DNA from: Hymenobacter aerilatus
GTDB taxonomy: Bacteria; Bacteroidota; Bacteroidia; Cytophagales; Hymenobacteraceae
Reading direction: 5' to 3'
Assembly (NCBI RefSeq): GCF_022921095.1
Contig: NZ_CP095053.1
Coordinates: 1,840,501-1,904,500 of the forward strand
Length of the DNA stretch: 64,000 nt
The translations under genes and the position numbers were made by a program. Under the pieces are notes generated by a model. The model had not been told where the DNA came from. It did no database searches and worked only from the letters and a program-made list of their open reading frames with translations. This document shows positions 34,390 to 42,808 of this stretch, piece after piece (the first letter of the stretch is position 1; the number at the start of each line of letters is the position of its first letter).

Positions 34390-34430
34390 ATTTCATACCT
34401 GCCGTAAAACCGGCATCTTTGGCCTCAACG

Positions 34431-35573
34431 ATGCCGCCTACCACTATCCTGCTTGCCTCCGTTCTCAAGCCCCTCGACGACACGCGTATGTTCGGTAAAT
34501 TTGGCCGTACGCTGGCTGAGCGGCCTGGAATCCAGGTGCACGTGGCAGGCCGACGCGCCCCGCATCCGCCCGATGCACCAGCCAACCTGCACACGCACGA
34601 GTTGCTGGTCGGTTCGCGCCTGAGCTGGCAGCGTTTGGCGGCGCAGTGGCGCTATTGGCGGCTATTGCAGCGGGTGCAGCCGCAGTTGGTGGTGGTGCAC
34701 GCGCCGGAGCTGCTACCCCTCGCGCGGCTATGGTGCAGCCAAGGTAGGGAGCGTCATTTTATATATGATGTGCGGGAGAACTACGCCCTCAATATCCTGA
34801 CGCAACAGGTCTACCCCCAGGCACTGCGGCAGCTACTAGCCCGGCTGGTGCGGCGCATCGAAACGACGGCAGCGCGGCAGGCGGCGGCGCTAGTGCTGGC
34901 CGAGCGCAGCTACGCTGGGGAGCTTCCCTTTGCCGAGCCGGCCCGTACGGTGGTATTGGAAAATAAATACCAGTCTCCGCCCGGCGAGCCGCTGCCTGCA
35001 GCCCGCCATGTCCTCCCCCTACCCCCCGCGCCGCTGGAGCTGCTGTACTCCGGCACCATCTCAGAGCTAAACGGGGTGTTCGATGCTATTGCTTTCACGC
35101 ACGCGTTCCGGCGGGCGTGGCCCACGGCGCGGCTCACTATTATTGGTTTTTGCCAGCAACCCGAGGTACTGCGCCGTTTGGAGCAAGCTGTAGCTGCGGC
35201 CCCAAATGTCCTCACACTCATCGGCGGCGACCAACTGGTACCGCACCGGGAAGTGGTGCAGGCCATCCAACGCAGTCACCTGGGGCTGCTACCCTACCGC
35301 CCTCACCCCAGCACTTGGCGGTGCCTACCTACCAAGTTGTTTGAATATGCTGCGCACGGCCTGCCCATGTTGCTTCCCGACAATGCACTGTGGCTGACTA
35401 CGGCGCGGGCCTACGGGGCGGCACTGCGGTGCGCTGACTTCGCGCAGCCGCCCGCACAGCAGTTGGCGGAGGAACTGCGCCAGACACGCTTCTATCCGCA
35501 AGGCGCTCCTGAGAAGGTTTTCTGGGCTTCCGAAGCCACGAAATTGTGGGCCGTAGTGGATGCTATTCGGTAA
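34431..35573 (+). CDS. Glycosyltransferase (family 4-like)
   Basis: GT-B type glycosyltransferase of 380 aa. The start is the ATG of MPPTTILLASVLKPLDDTRM, four codons after a TTG. The N-terminal half opens with a Rossmann strand (ILLASVLKPLDDTRMFGKFGRTLAE) and VVVHAPELLPLARLW. The C-terminal half has the donor domain: LELLYSGTISELNGVFDAI, RLTIIGFCQQPEVLRRL and LGLLPYRPHPSTWRCLPTKLFEYAAHGLPML, with the E of the FEY(A/M) motif binding the nucleotide sugar. Substrate is unknown. No other cell-surface polysaccharide genes are adjacent. It precedes fabH by 103 bp. Confidence 0.88.
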   Translation: MPPTTILLASVLKPLDDTRMFGKFGRTLAERPGIQVHVAGRRAPHPPDAPANLHTHELLVGSRLSWQRLAAQWRYWRLLQRVQPQLVVVHAPELLPLARLWCSQGRERHFIYDVRENYALNILTQQVYPQALRQLLARLVRRIETTAARQAAALVLAERSYAGELPFAEPARTVVLENKYQSPPGEPLPAARHVLPLPPAPLELLYSGTISELNGVFDAIAFTHAFRRAWPTARLTIIGFCQQPEVLRRLEQAVAAAPNVLTLIGGDQLVPHREVVQAIQRSHLGLLPYRPHPSTWRCLPTKLFEYAAHGLPMLLPDNALWLTTARAYGAALRCADFAQPPAQQLAEELRQTRFYPQGAPEKVFWASEATKLWAVVDAIR

Positions 35574-35620
35574 CTGCCGACCTTCGCGCCCCGTTTGAAC
35601 AATCAGGGCGGTGTTTTTTT

Positions 35621-35628
35621 TACCTTCG
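35621..35628 (+). promoter_or_regulatory. Candidate -7 box TACCTTCG upstream of fabH
   Basis: TACCTTCG resembles TAnnTTTG with one change and lies 49 bases before the fabH ATG. A TTG at 35595-35597 could be the -33 element, with a spacer near the long end of the usual range. Confidence 0.3.
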
Positions 35629-35676
35629 ACCGTTCCTTTTTCCCATCTTACTGCCCACCCCAACGCTTTACCGCTT

Positions 35677-36687
35677 ATGTCTACTCTCCGTTATTCCGAA
35701 ATTGCTGGCGTTGGCCACTATGTACCCGACCGCGTAGTTACGAATGCCGACATCGAACAGCTCATGGAAACCACCGATGCCTGGATTCAGGAGCGCACTG
35801 GTATCAAAGAGCGGCGCTGGTTCACGGAGGGCGTAGATACTACTGCTAACATGGGCGCCAAAGCTGCCCGCCGGGCCCTGGAAGCCGCCGGCCTTACGCC
35901 CGACGACGTGCAGCTCATCGTGTTTGCGACCCTCTCGCCCGACTACTTTTTCCCTGGCTCGGGCGTGCTGTTGCAACGCGAGTTGGGCATGAAAGACGCC
36001 ACTCCAGCCTTCGACGTGCGCAACCAGTGCTCGGGATTCATCTACTCGCTTTCCATGGCCGACCAGTTCATCAAGACCGGCATGTATGATACGGTGCTGG
36101 TGGTAGGCTCCGAAATTCACTCCTCGGGCCTCGATAAATCGACGCGCGGGCGGGCCGTATCTGTGATTTTTGGCGATGGTGCCGGCGCCGTGGTGCTGCG
36201 CCCTAGCACCCGCGAGGGTCACGGCATTCTGAGCACTCACCTGCACTCCCAGGGTGAGCACGCCGAAGAGCTGATTGTGAAAGAACCCGGCTCGAACCGC
36301 GAGGGCCGCGTAGATTACGCCATTGCACACGAGCCTGATATGTACCCCTACATGAACGGCCAAAACGTGTTCAAGCATGCTGTGGTACGCTTTCCCCAGG
36401 TCATCAAGGAAGCACTGGATCAGAATGGCATGCAACCTCAAGACATCGACATGCTGATTCCTCACCAAGCCAACCTACGCATCACGCAGTATGTGCAGCA
36501 GAAAATGGGGCTCACAGACGATAAAATCTTCAGTAACATTCAGCGTTACGGTAATACTACCGCCGCTTCCATCCCTATTGCCCTCAGCGAAGCCGTGCAG
36601 GAAGGCAAAGTGAAGCGTGGCGACTTGGTGTGCCTGGCGGCCTTTGGTTCCGGCTTCACCTGGGCATCGGCTCTGATTAAGTGGTAA
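35677..36687 (+). CDS. fabH: Beta-ketoacyl-ACP synthase III
   Basis: Condensing enzyme of 336 aa that starts fatty acid synthesis from acyl-CoA and malonyl-ACP. The start is set at MSTLRYSEIAGVGHYVPDRVV (35677), 22 codons inside the longest ORF, matching the family N-terminus. The catalytic triad is C118 (DVRNQCSGFIYSL), H263 (LIPHQANLRITQ) and N293 (RYGNTTAASIP). GDGAGAVVLRPS and AAFGSGFTWASALIKW close the thiolase fold. It stands outside the usual plsX-fabH cluster, so it may be one of several paralogs; the ORF could also serve alkanoyl-CoA-derived pathways. Confidence 0.94.
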   Translation: MSTLRYSEIAGVGHYVPDRVVTNADIEQLMETTDAWIQERTGIKERRWFTEGVDTTANMGAKAARRALEAAGLTPDDVQLIVFATLSPDYFFPGSGVLLQRELGMKDATPAFDVRNQCSGFIYSLSMADQFIKTGMYDTVLVVGSEIHSSGLDKSTRGRAVSVIFGDGAGAVVLRPSTREGHGILSTHLHSQGEHAEELIVKEPGSNREGRVDYAIAHEPDMYPYMNGQNVFKHAVVRFPQVIKEALDQNGMQPQDIDMLIPHQANLRITQYVQQKMGLTDDKIFSNIQRYGNTTAASIPIALSEAVQEGKVKRGDLVCLAAFGSGFTWASALIKW

Positions 36688-36704
36688 AGCGTCGTTTGTA
36701 TTAT

Positions 36705-36818
36705 TTGTCATCCTGAACGCAGCGAAGGACCTTCTCACGTTTGCACGGTACTCGTACCAACGACTCGTTCTATGGGCATAAGGTCCTTCGCAAGCGGACG
36801 CCAGATAAAGGATGACAA
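36705..36818. repeat. REP/BIME-like inverted repeat, family 1, copy E (decayed right arm)
   Basis: The left arm (TTGTCATCCTGAACGCAGCG from 36705) is intact. The right arm (36779-36818) keeps ATAAGGTCCTTCGC but is then diverged. The loop has CAACGACTCGTTC. It lies upstream of the DtxR-type gene, inside the longest ORF of that gene. Confidence 0.78.
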
Positions 36819-36897
36819 ATGGCTTAGGATAACAGACTTCTCCAAACAACAGCGCGAAAACTCACAATTTCACCTTCTCACCATTTCACAACTTCCC

Positions 36898-37557
36898 TTG
36901 CCTAGCTACACCGAGGAAAACTACCTGAAAGCCATCTACAAGCTCTCCGAAGCCGAGCCCGGCGTGGAAGTCAGCACCAACCGCATTGCGGAGGCGCTGC
37001 AAACGCGGGCAGCTTCGGTAACGGATATGCTGCGCCGCCTCGGGGAAAAAGGGTTGCTCGACTACCAGCGCTACCGGGGGGCTACCCTCACCCGTGAGGG
37101 TAGGCAGGCGGCCTTGCTCACTATCCGGCGACACCGGCTGTGGGAGGTGTTTCTGGTGCAGACCCTGGGCTTCAATTGGGACGAGGTGCACGAGGTGGCC
37201 GAGGAGATGGAACACTTGCAGTCACCCTTGCTGCTGCGGCGGCTCGACGAGTTTTTAGGATTCCCCCAGCTCGACCCTCACGGCGACCCGATTCCGAGCG
37301 AAGACGGCGCCGTGCAGCGCCCCCGCAGCCGTCTGGTGGCCGACCTCACGCCCGGCGAGCAGGGTACCGTGGTAGCGGTGAAAGACACTTCCCCCGCCTT
37401 CCTGCGTTATCTAGATAAGGTAGGTTTGAGCCTGGGCGCTCAGCTTGAAGTATTAGACAAGGTAGAATTCGATAATTCACTAGAAATCAAAGTAAATCAA
37501 CAACAAAAAGCTTTAATATCAGCCGAAGTGAGTCGGAACTTACTGGTAACCCAGTAG
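36898..37557 (+). CDS. DtxR/MntR-family metal-dependent transcriptional regulator
   Basis: Iron/manganese-type repressor of 219 aa. The start is set at the TTG at 36898 (MPSYTEENYLKAIYKLSE), because the longer frame begins inside a repeat and this N-terminus is the usual one. A winged helix (about 1-65) has NRIAEALQTRAASVTDMLRRL. The dimerisation/metal-binding domain (65-140) has RRHRLWEVFLVQTLGFNWDEVHEVAEEMEH, which supplies conserved Glu, His and Cys-position ligands of the family. A C-terminal FeoA/SH3-like domain (about 145-219) has DLTPGEQGTVVAV. It probably controls a distant metal transport gene; none is adjacent. Confidence 0.9.
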   Translation: MPSYTEENYLKAIYKLSEAEPGVEVSTNRIAEALQTRAASVTDMLRRLGEKGLLDYQRYRGATLTREGRQAALLTIRRHRLWEVFLVQTLGFNWDEVHEVAEEMEHLQSPLLLRRLDEFLGFPQLDPHGDPIPSEDGAVQRPRSRLVADLTPGEQGTVVAVKDTSPAFLRYLDKVGLSLGAQLEVLDKVEFDNSLEIKVNQQQKALISAEVSRNLLVTQ

Positions 37558-37660
37558 GTGCTGTGCATCTACTGCTGCTGCTTGGCAACTTATTAACCCG
37601 GCAATCCATGCTAGGGTAGCCTGCGTATTTTTATGACCGAATTCGCTTAGATTTTTCTCC

Positions 37661-39052
37661 GTGGCTGCTTTCCTTCCCCCTACTCTTTCTGATACCATCA
37701 TTGCCTTGTCGACGCCGCCGGGCGCAGGCGCTATTGCGGTGCTGCGCCTGTCTGGTCCGTCGGCCATTGGCATCACCGACCTGGTATTTCACGGTCATCA
37801 GCTGGCCGACCAGCGTGGCCACACGATGCACTATGGCACCATCCGCGACGAGGGTAGGATTATCGATGAGGTGGTGGTGTCGCTGTTTCGCGGACCGCGC
37901 TCCTACACCCGCGAGGATGTGGTGGAAATCAGCTGCCACGGCTCCAACTACATTGTGCAGCAGTTGCTGATGCTGCTGGTGCGCTGCGGCGCCCGGCTGG
38001 CCGAGCCTGGCGAGTTCACCAAGCGGGCTTTTCTGCGCGGTGCCCTCGACTTGGCCCAGGCCGAAGCCGTAGCCGACCTCATTGCGGCCGATTCGGCCCT
38101 ATCACACCAGGTAGCTATGCAGCAGATGCGCGGCGGCTTCTCGCGGGAGCTGCGCGACCTGCGGGCGCGACTGGTGCAGTTTGCCTCGTTGCTAGAATTG
38201 GAGCTGGACTTCGGCGAAGAAGACGTAGAGTTTGCCGACCGTACTGGGCTGGTGGCGCTGAGCCAGGAAGTGCAGGCTCTGGTGCGCAAGCTGCTGCGCT
38301 CATTCGAGTTGGGCAACGTCATCAAAAACGGTGTAACAACTGTTATTGCCGGTCGGCCCAACGCGGGCAAGTCTACCCTGCTCAACGCCTTATTGCACGA
38401 GGAGCGCGCCATCGTATCGGCCATTGCCGGCACCACCCGCGACTTGATTGAGGACGAAGTGAGTATCGACGGCATCCGGTTCCGCTTTGTGGATACGGCC
38501 GGCCTGCGCGATACCACCGACGTGGTAGAATCCATTGGGGTAGAGCGTACGCGGCAGCGGGTGCAACAAGCAGCTGTTGTACTATATCTATTTGATATCA
38601 CGAGCACTTCGCCCGCTCAACTTGAAGCAGAAATTGAAGACCTACGCCTACCTGCCGGCGTTTCGGTAGTGGCCGTGGGCAACAAGCTAGACGTGGCCTC
38701 CGACGACGAAATCAGCACGTTTAGTGCCCGACCCGATACCGTTCTCATTGCCGCTTCCCGCGGCGACGGTCTCGACGAACTGCAAACGGCCCTACTCGAG
38801 CACGTGCGCGGCGCCGGCCTCGACCGCACCGGTAGCAGCACTATCGTCACCAACCTACGTCACGCCCGCAGCCTAGAGGCTACCATTGCCGCCCTCGATG
38901 CGGTGCTAGTGGGTCTGGCTACCGGCGCCGGCACCGAGCTGGTGGCCGCCGACCTGCGCCAAGCCTTGGGCGCACTGGGCGAAATCACCGGCGAGATTTC
39001 GTCGGATGATTTGCTGACCAGCATCTTCACACAGTTCTGTATCGGGAAGTAA
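37661..39052 (+). CDS. mnmE: tRNA modification GTPase MnmE
   Basis: GTPase of 463 aa that, with MnmG, installs the 5-carboxymethylaminomethyl group on wobble uridine of tRNAs. The start is GTG (MAAFLPPTLSDTIIALSTPPG). The N-terminal formyl-THF-binding domain covers 1-120 with the IALSTPPGAGAIAVLRLSG motif. The helical domain holds a G domain with G1 GRPNAGKST (about 231-239), TTRD, DTAGLRDT and NKLD. The extreme C-terminus FTQFCIGK carries the invariant Cys of MnmE. A family-typical helical domain around LSHQVAMQQMRGGFS is present. mnmG is not in the window. Confidence 0.96.
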   Translation: MAAFLPPTLSDTIIALSTPPGAGAIAVLRLSGPSAIGITDLVFHGHQLADQRGHTMHYGTIRDEGRIIDEVVVSLFRGPRSYTREDVVEISCHGSNYIVQQLLMLLVRCGARLAEPGEFTKRAFLRGALDLAQAEAVADLIAADSALSHQVAMQQMRGGFSRELRDLRARLVQFASLLELELDFGEEDVEFADRTGLVALSQEVQALVRKLLRSFELGNVIKNGVTTVIAGRPNAGKSTLLNALLHEERAIVSAIAGTTRDLIEDEVSIDGIRFRFVDTAGLRDTTDVVESIGVERTRQRVQQAAVVLYLFDITSTSPAQLEAEIEDLRLPAGVSVVAVGNKLDVASDDEISTFSARPDTVLIAASRGDGLDELQTALLEHVRGAGLDRTGSSTIVTNLRHARSLEATIAALDAVLVGLATGAGTELVAADLRQALGALGEITGEISSDDLLTSIFTQFCIGK

Positions 39053-39059
39053 ATCCCCA

Positions 39060-39211
39060 TGTCATTCCGAACAGCGTGAGGAATCTGAGTCAACATATGA
39101 TGGTTATGCCTGCGTAGCTAGGGCCGTTACGCGGGCATTTCTTTCTCTTCTGCAACCAGTTATTCCTATGTCGCGTGTTAACTCAGATTCCTCACGCTGT
39201 TCGGAATGACA
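39060..39211. repeat. Inverted-repeat element of a third type, 152 bp
   Basis: Left arm 39060-39095 (TGTCATTCCGAACAGCGTGA...) and right arm 39176-39211 are reverse complements with one small indel. The loop of about 80 bases is unpaired and AT/GC-mixed. It ends inside the possible upstream extension of the next gene. No transposase is present; a MITE-like or REP-like nature is inferred. Confidence 0.75.
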
Positions 39212-39223
39212 AACTCTCTACCT

Positions 39224-39859
39224 ATGCTTTCTACCCTGAACCCCTCTGCCCTACCCGACGCGGACGCGTTGCGCCGCTTATGCAAGTCGCTGGCCGCGCT
39301 GGATGTCGTGAACTCGCCGGAGCCCGAGTATCGGTACTACACCTACAATCCGGCGTGGGATATAGAGGAGGAGCTATTTGAAATGGCCGATGGCGAGGGC
39401 GACCAGATGCTGGTGTTGTTTCGGCCGGAAGGCTGCTGCATCAATGGCTACTTGCAAGACTACGACCAGCCAGATAAAGCCGAGGTAACCCGCGGCCTGC
39501 CCGAAGCCTTCGATGAATTCGTATTCGGAGAGCCGGTCAATTCCATTGGCACTACGTTTTGCCTGTGGTACACGCCCGCGCATGGCTGGCAAACTGGGGT
39601 GGTAGAAAACGAAGACGACGGCTCCGACGAGTTGCTGTTCATCTTCGACCAACAGCCCGACACCTACACCGACTGGGCCACCGAGTACTACCTCGACGAA
39701 ACCGACCGCCAGCCCATCGACCCCGATGCCGTAGCAGCTGTATACCGCCACGAACCGCTTACGAAAGCCGCTGCCCTGGCTATCAACAACGAGCTGGAAG
39801 ATTGGCCGCAGCTGGAAACCGATTTACAAAGTATTGGTTTTCCTTACAATTTGGGGTAG
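39224..39859 (+). CDS. Hypothetical acidic protein
   Basis: Cytosolic protein of 211 aa with no signal or membrane segment. It is strongly acidic and rich in aromatic residues: YRYYTYNPAWDIEEELFEM, LVLFRPEGCCINGYLQDYDQ, FVFGEPVNSIGTTFCLWYT and FDQQPDTYTDWATEYY. This mixture of sheet segments and acid loops resembles SMI1/KNR4-type or immunity-like proteins in style, but I recognise no family motif. The start is set at MLSTLNPSAL (39224); an ATG six codons earlier lies in the repeat arm. It is flanked by mnmE and an AraC regulator and is probably monocistronic. Confidence 0.72.
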   Translation: MLSTLNPSALPDADALRRLCKSLAALDVVNSPEPEYRYYTYNPAWDIEEELFEMADGEGDQMLVLFRPEGCCINGYLQDYDQPDKAEVTRGLPEAFDEFVFGEPVNSIGTTFCLWYTPAHGWQTGVVENEDDGSDELLFIFDQQPDTYTDWATEYYLDETDRQPIDPDAVAAVYRHEPLTKAAALAINNELEDWPQLETDLQSIGFPYNLG

Positions 39860-39896
39860 TCAGCAACTCCCTGCTACACGCCGCACCTGATTTTCT

Positions 39897-40775
39897 ATGG
39901 CCGCTTTCACTACCCACGTCTACACCTCCGAGTTGTATGACCGTCCGGCCCTGGCAAGCAGTCAGGCGCTGGACTGGCCGGGGGTGCGGCTGGAGCGCTA
40001 CCAACTAGAGGCCATGACTCTGCCAGCCCACTACCACGAGCAGCACCTGCTACTTGTGCACCAGGGCGAACAGCCGGTGGTAGCTAGCAGGCGCACGGGC
40101 GGGCACGTAGAGGCCGACCGGTTTTGCAAAGGCGATGTAGGCCTGTATCCGCAGGGGGAGTACGGACCGTTTGGGTGGGATGGTCCCGCGGATATCATTC
40201 ACGTACACCTAGATGCGCAAGCCTTGGAAACTCGCGCCCGCCGCGACCTAGACGTATCTTATTTTGCCCTGCGCGAGCGGTTTCGCAGCGAGGATGGCTT
40301 ACTGGCGCAGGTAGGGCAGCAGTTGCTGGCGGCCGCCGGCCGGTCCCATACCTTAGGCCACCTGTACAGTGAGTCGCTGGTTACGGCGCTCAGCTACCAT
40401 CTCATTGAGCACCACGCCACTTTTGAGCGCCGCTTACCGGGGCGGACCCAGGGCCAGCTTCCCACGGCCGTGCTCACCCGTATCGACGCGTACCTGGAGG
40501 CCCACACCGAGGCCCCTATTACGCTGGAGGCCTTGGCCGATCTGGCTAATTTAAGCGTCTTTCACTTCGCCCGCCGCTTCAAGCACACCACTGGCCGCTC
40601 ACCCTACCAGTATGTGCTGGACTGGAAAATCCGGCGGGCTCGCGCCCTGCTGCGGGCCGGCGAGCTGCCCGTGGCAGCCATTGGCGACGCGTTGGGTTTT
40701 GCCTCGCCAGCGCATTTTGCAGCCTCCTTTAAGCGGGCCACGGGGCGGAGTCCGCGCGCGTTTCAGCAGGGCTAG
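39897..40775 (+). CDS. AraC-family transcriptional regulator
   Basis: DNA-binding protein of 292 aa. The N-terminal cupin-like part (about 20-110) has LPAHYHEQHLLLVHQGEQ, a metal or small-molecule-sensing fold. The C-terminal double helix-turn-helix (about 190-290) reads ITLEALADLANLSVFHFARRFKHTTGRSPYQYVLDWKIRRARALL and then LPVAAIGDALGFASPAHFAASFKRATGRSPRAF. It is followed on the same strand by an NmrA-like protein and an alpha/beta hydrolase, so it may activate them; a 134 bp gap leaves room for an operator. Confidence 0.9.
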   Translation: MAAFTTHVYTSELYDRPALASSQALDWPGVRLERYQLEAMTLPAHYHEQHLLLVHQGEQPVVASRRTGGHVEADRFCKGDVGLYPQGEYGPFGWDGPADIIHVHLDAQALETRARRDLDVSYFALRERFRSEDGLLAQVGQQLLAAAGRSHTLGHLYSESLVTALSYHLIEHHATFERRLPGRTQGQLPTAVLTRIDAYLEAHTEAPITLEALADLANLSVFHFARRFKHTTGRSPYQYVLDWKIRRARALLRAGELPVAAIGDALGFASPAHFAASFKRATGRSPRAFQQG

Positions 40776-40909
40776 GCTACACAACATAAGCGCAAGAATG
40801 CGTAAGTAAAGCGCAAGAATCAGGCATTGGACCGAGAGAGGTTAGAGGACCTTTGGGGTAGTTAAAGTCGCCGCGGCAAAGCGGCTATTTCTTCCCCATC
40901 CCTCTTTTT

Positions 40910-41794
40910 ATGAATCCTTTACTTGTAGTGGCCGGCGCGACGGGTAACCTCGGCAGCCGTATAGTTAACGCCCTGCGGCAGCGTGGTGCGAATGTGCGAG
41001 TGCTCGTGCGCCCCGAAACTGCCCCCGCCAAAGTTGACAGTTTAACCCAACAGGGAATCGACGTACGCCGCGTCGATTTTGCGGACCTCCCTACCCTTAC
41101 TCAAGCCTGCGCCGGAGCCGACTGTGTGGTGTCGGTGCTGGCGGGTCTGCGCGAAGTCATTGTGGAAGCGCAAACGCAGTTGCTTCAGGCGGCCGTAGCT
41201 GCCGGCGTGCCTCGGTTCATTCCGTCTGATTTTTGCAGTGACTACACCCAGCAGGCACCCGGCACCAACCGCAATTTTGACCTGCGGCGGGCGTTTCAAG
41301 CCCGCCTCGACCAGGCGCCTATTGCTGCTACGTCTATTCTCAACGGCGCTTTCGCCGAAGTGCTGACCTACAACATTCCGCTGCTCGACTTTCAGCAGCA
41401 GCAAGTGGGCTATTGGGAAGATGCCGACTGGCGCATCGACTTCACCACCATGAACGACACGGCTGCTTTCACAGCCGCGGCCGCGCTGGACCCGGCTACC
41501 CCCCGCTTTCTGCGCATTGCCAGCTTCCAACCCAGCCCCCGCGAGCTGGTTACCCTCGCTCAGCAGGTCGGTCGGGGAGATTTTGCACTGACGCGGCTAG
41601 GCTCCCGTGCTGACTTGGCCGCGTCCATTGAGCATGCACGGGCGGCCAACCCCGCCGGCGAGCAGCAGCTCTACGCCGACTGGCAACAGATGCAGTACCT
41701 GCTCAGCATGTTCAGCGTGCAAAACCAGCCCCTCGACAATGCCCGCTACCCAGACCTTACTTGGACTTCTGCCCTCACCTTCCTAGCGTCTTAG
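40910..41794 (+). CDS. NmrA-like/atypical short-chain dehydrogenase family protein
   Basis: NAD(P)-binding protein of 294 aa. The Rossmann motif VVAGATGNLGSRIV is at residues 6-19, then RGANVRVLVRPET sets the second strand. DCVVSVLAG and RFIPSDFCSDY follow, as in isoflavone reductase-like and NmrA-like proteins. There is no canonical YxxxK catalytic pair, so it may sense NADP rather than reduce a substrate. It is translationally coupled to the alpha/beta hydrolase that starts 3 bases after its stop, and sits downstream of an AraC regulator. Confidence 0.87.
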   Translation: MNPLLVVAGATGNLGSRIVNALRQRGANVRVLVRPETAPAKVDSLTQQGIDVRRVDFADLPTLTQACAGADCVVSVLAGLREVIVEAQTQLLQAAVAAGVPRFIPSDFCSDYTQQAPGTNRNFDLRRAFQARLDQAPIAATSILNGAFAEVLTYNIPLLDFQQQQVGYWEDADWRIDFTTMNDTAAFTAAAALDPATPRFLRIASFQPSPRELVTLAQQVGRGDFALTRLGSRADLAASIEHARAANPAGEQQLYADWQQMQYLLSMFSVQNQPLDNARYPDLTWTSALTFLAS

Positions 41795-41797
41795 TTT

Positions 41798-42733
41798 ATG
41801 CAACCTGATACTTCCAACACTCTAGGGCCTTATTCTGACGAAGCCCTTATTCAGCACCTGCCCGGCTTCACCAATCACTACGCAACCGTGAACGGGGTGC
41901 AGCTCCATTACGTGGATGGCGGCAGCGGTCCAGCCCTTATCTGTCTGCCAGGCTGGCCGCAGACTTGGTACTCCTACCACCCTATTGCGGCTGAGCTGGC
42001 CCAACATTACCGGGTTATCATTGTGGATATTCGGGGCATGGGCAGCTCTGAGAAGCCCGCTGTCGGCTACGACAAGAAGACGATGGCCCAGGATATCTAC
42101 GCTCTATTGCGCCACCTGAACATCGAAAAAGCATCTCTGCTCGGTCACGATATCGGAGGGATGGTTGCCAGCAGTTTCGGCTTTAACTATCCACAGGCCA
42201 CGGAAAAATTGATTCTGGCCGACGGCGCTCATCCCAGCGAAGGTATGCGGCAGATGCCACTACTACCCTCCCCCGGCGCCTTCACCGAAAAGATGGACGG
42301 GCAGCAACCCTACGTTTGGTGGATGGCCTTCAACCAGGTGAAGGAGCTACCCGAGCAACTTCTGGCCGGACGTTTTCAGTATCTGCTAGACTACCTATTT
42401 CGCTACGTGATGCTGGATGAGTCCCGCATGTCGCCCTTTGACCGGGAGGTGTACGCGGCCGTGTATAATCAGCCCGAAAATATCCGCGCAGCCACGGCCT
42501 GGTACCAAGCACTGAATCAGGACATTGCTGACGCCGGCACCTACGAGCGCCTAACCATGCCGGTGCTGGGTATTGGGAGCCGCGTATCGTTCAACTATTT
42601 GCAGATGAGCTTGCCGTATATGGCCGAAAACGTTGAGGTAGTGGGTATTCTGGATAGTGGCCACTACATGTTCGAAGAGAAGCCAGCAGAGGTGCTGGAC
42701 GCTGTGTTACGTTTTTTACAACCTATCGAGTAA
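41798..42733 (+). CDS. Alpha/beta hydrolase, epoxide hydrolase-like
   Basis: Hydrolase of 311 aa. The oxyanion-hole motif HYVDGGSGPALICLPGWPQTWYSY comes first. The nucleophile elbow is GHDIGG, with Asp rather than Ser, as in epoxide hydrolases and haloalkane dehalogenases. RGMGSSEKP is a further family mark. The catalytic acid and His are likely in the late DSGHYMFEEKP. A helical cap lies between about 150 and 240. The substrate is unknown. It follows the NmrA-like gene by 3 bases. Confidence 0.9.
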   Translation: MQPDTSNTLGPYSDEALIQHLPGFTNHYATVNGVQLHYVDGGSGPALICLPGWPQTWYSYHPIAAELAQHYRVIIVDIRGMGSSEKPAVGYDKKTMAQDIYALLRHLNIEKASLLGHDIGGMVASSFGFNYPQATEKLILADGAHPSEGMRQMPLLPSPGAFTEKMDGQQPYVWWMAFNQVKELPEQLLAGRFQYLLDYLFRYVMLDESRMSPFDREVYAAVYNQPENIRAATAWYQALNQDIADAGTYERLTMPVLGIGSRVSFNYLQMSLPYMAENVEVVGILDSGHYMFEEKPAEVLDAVLRFLQPIE

Positions 42734-42740
42734 ACTTCTC

Positions 42741-42791
42741 CTACTGTCCCCCTACTGGCGCGAGTTACGCTGCGCCAGTAGGGGACAGTAG
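42741..42791. terminator. Near-perfect 20-bp hairpin between converging genes
   Basis: CTACTGTCCCCCTACTGGCG pairs with its complement ending at 42791, with one extra C in the left arm. It lies 7 bases after the hydrolase stop. Confidence 0.75.
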
Positions 42792-42808
42792 AATAGTAAC
42801 TACACTGC

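Noticed and set aside
35668..36468. Open frame of 266 codons antisense to fabH
   Set aside because: fabH has its complete catalytic triad on the plus strand; the antisense frame has only composition-driven openness.
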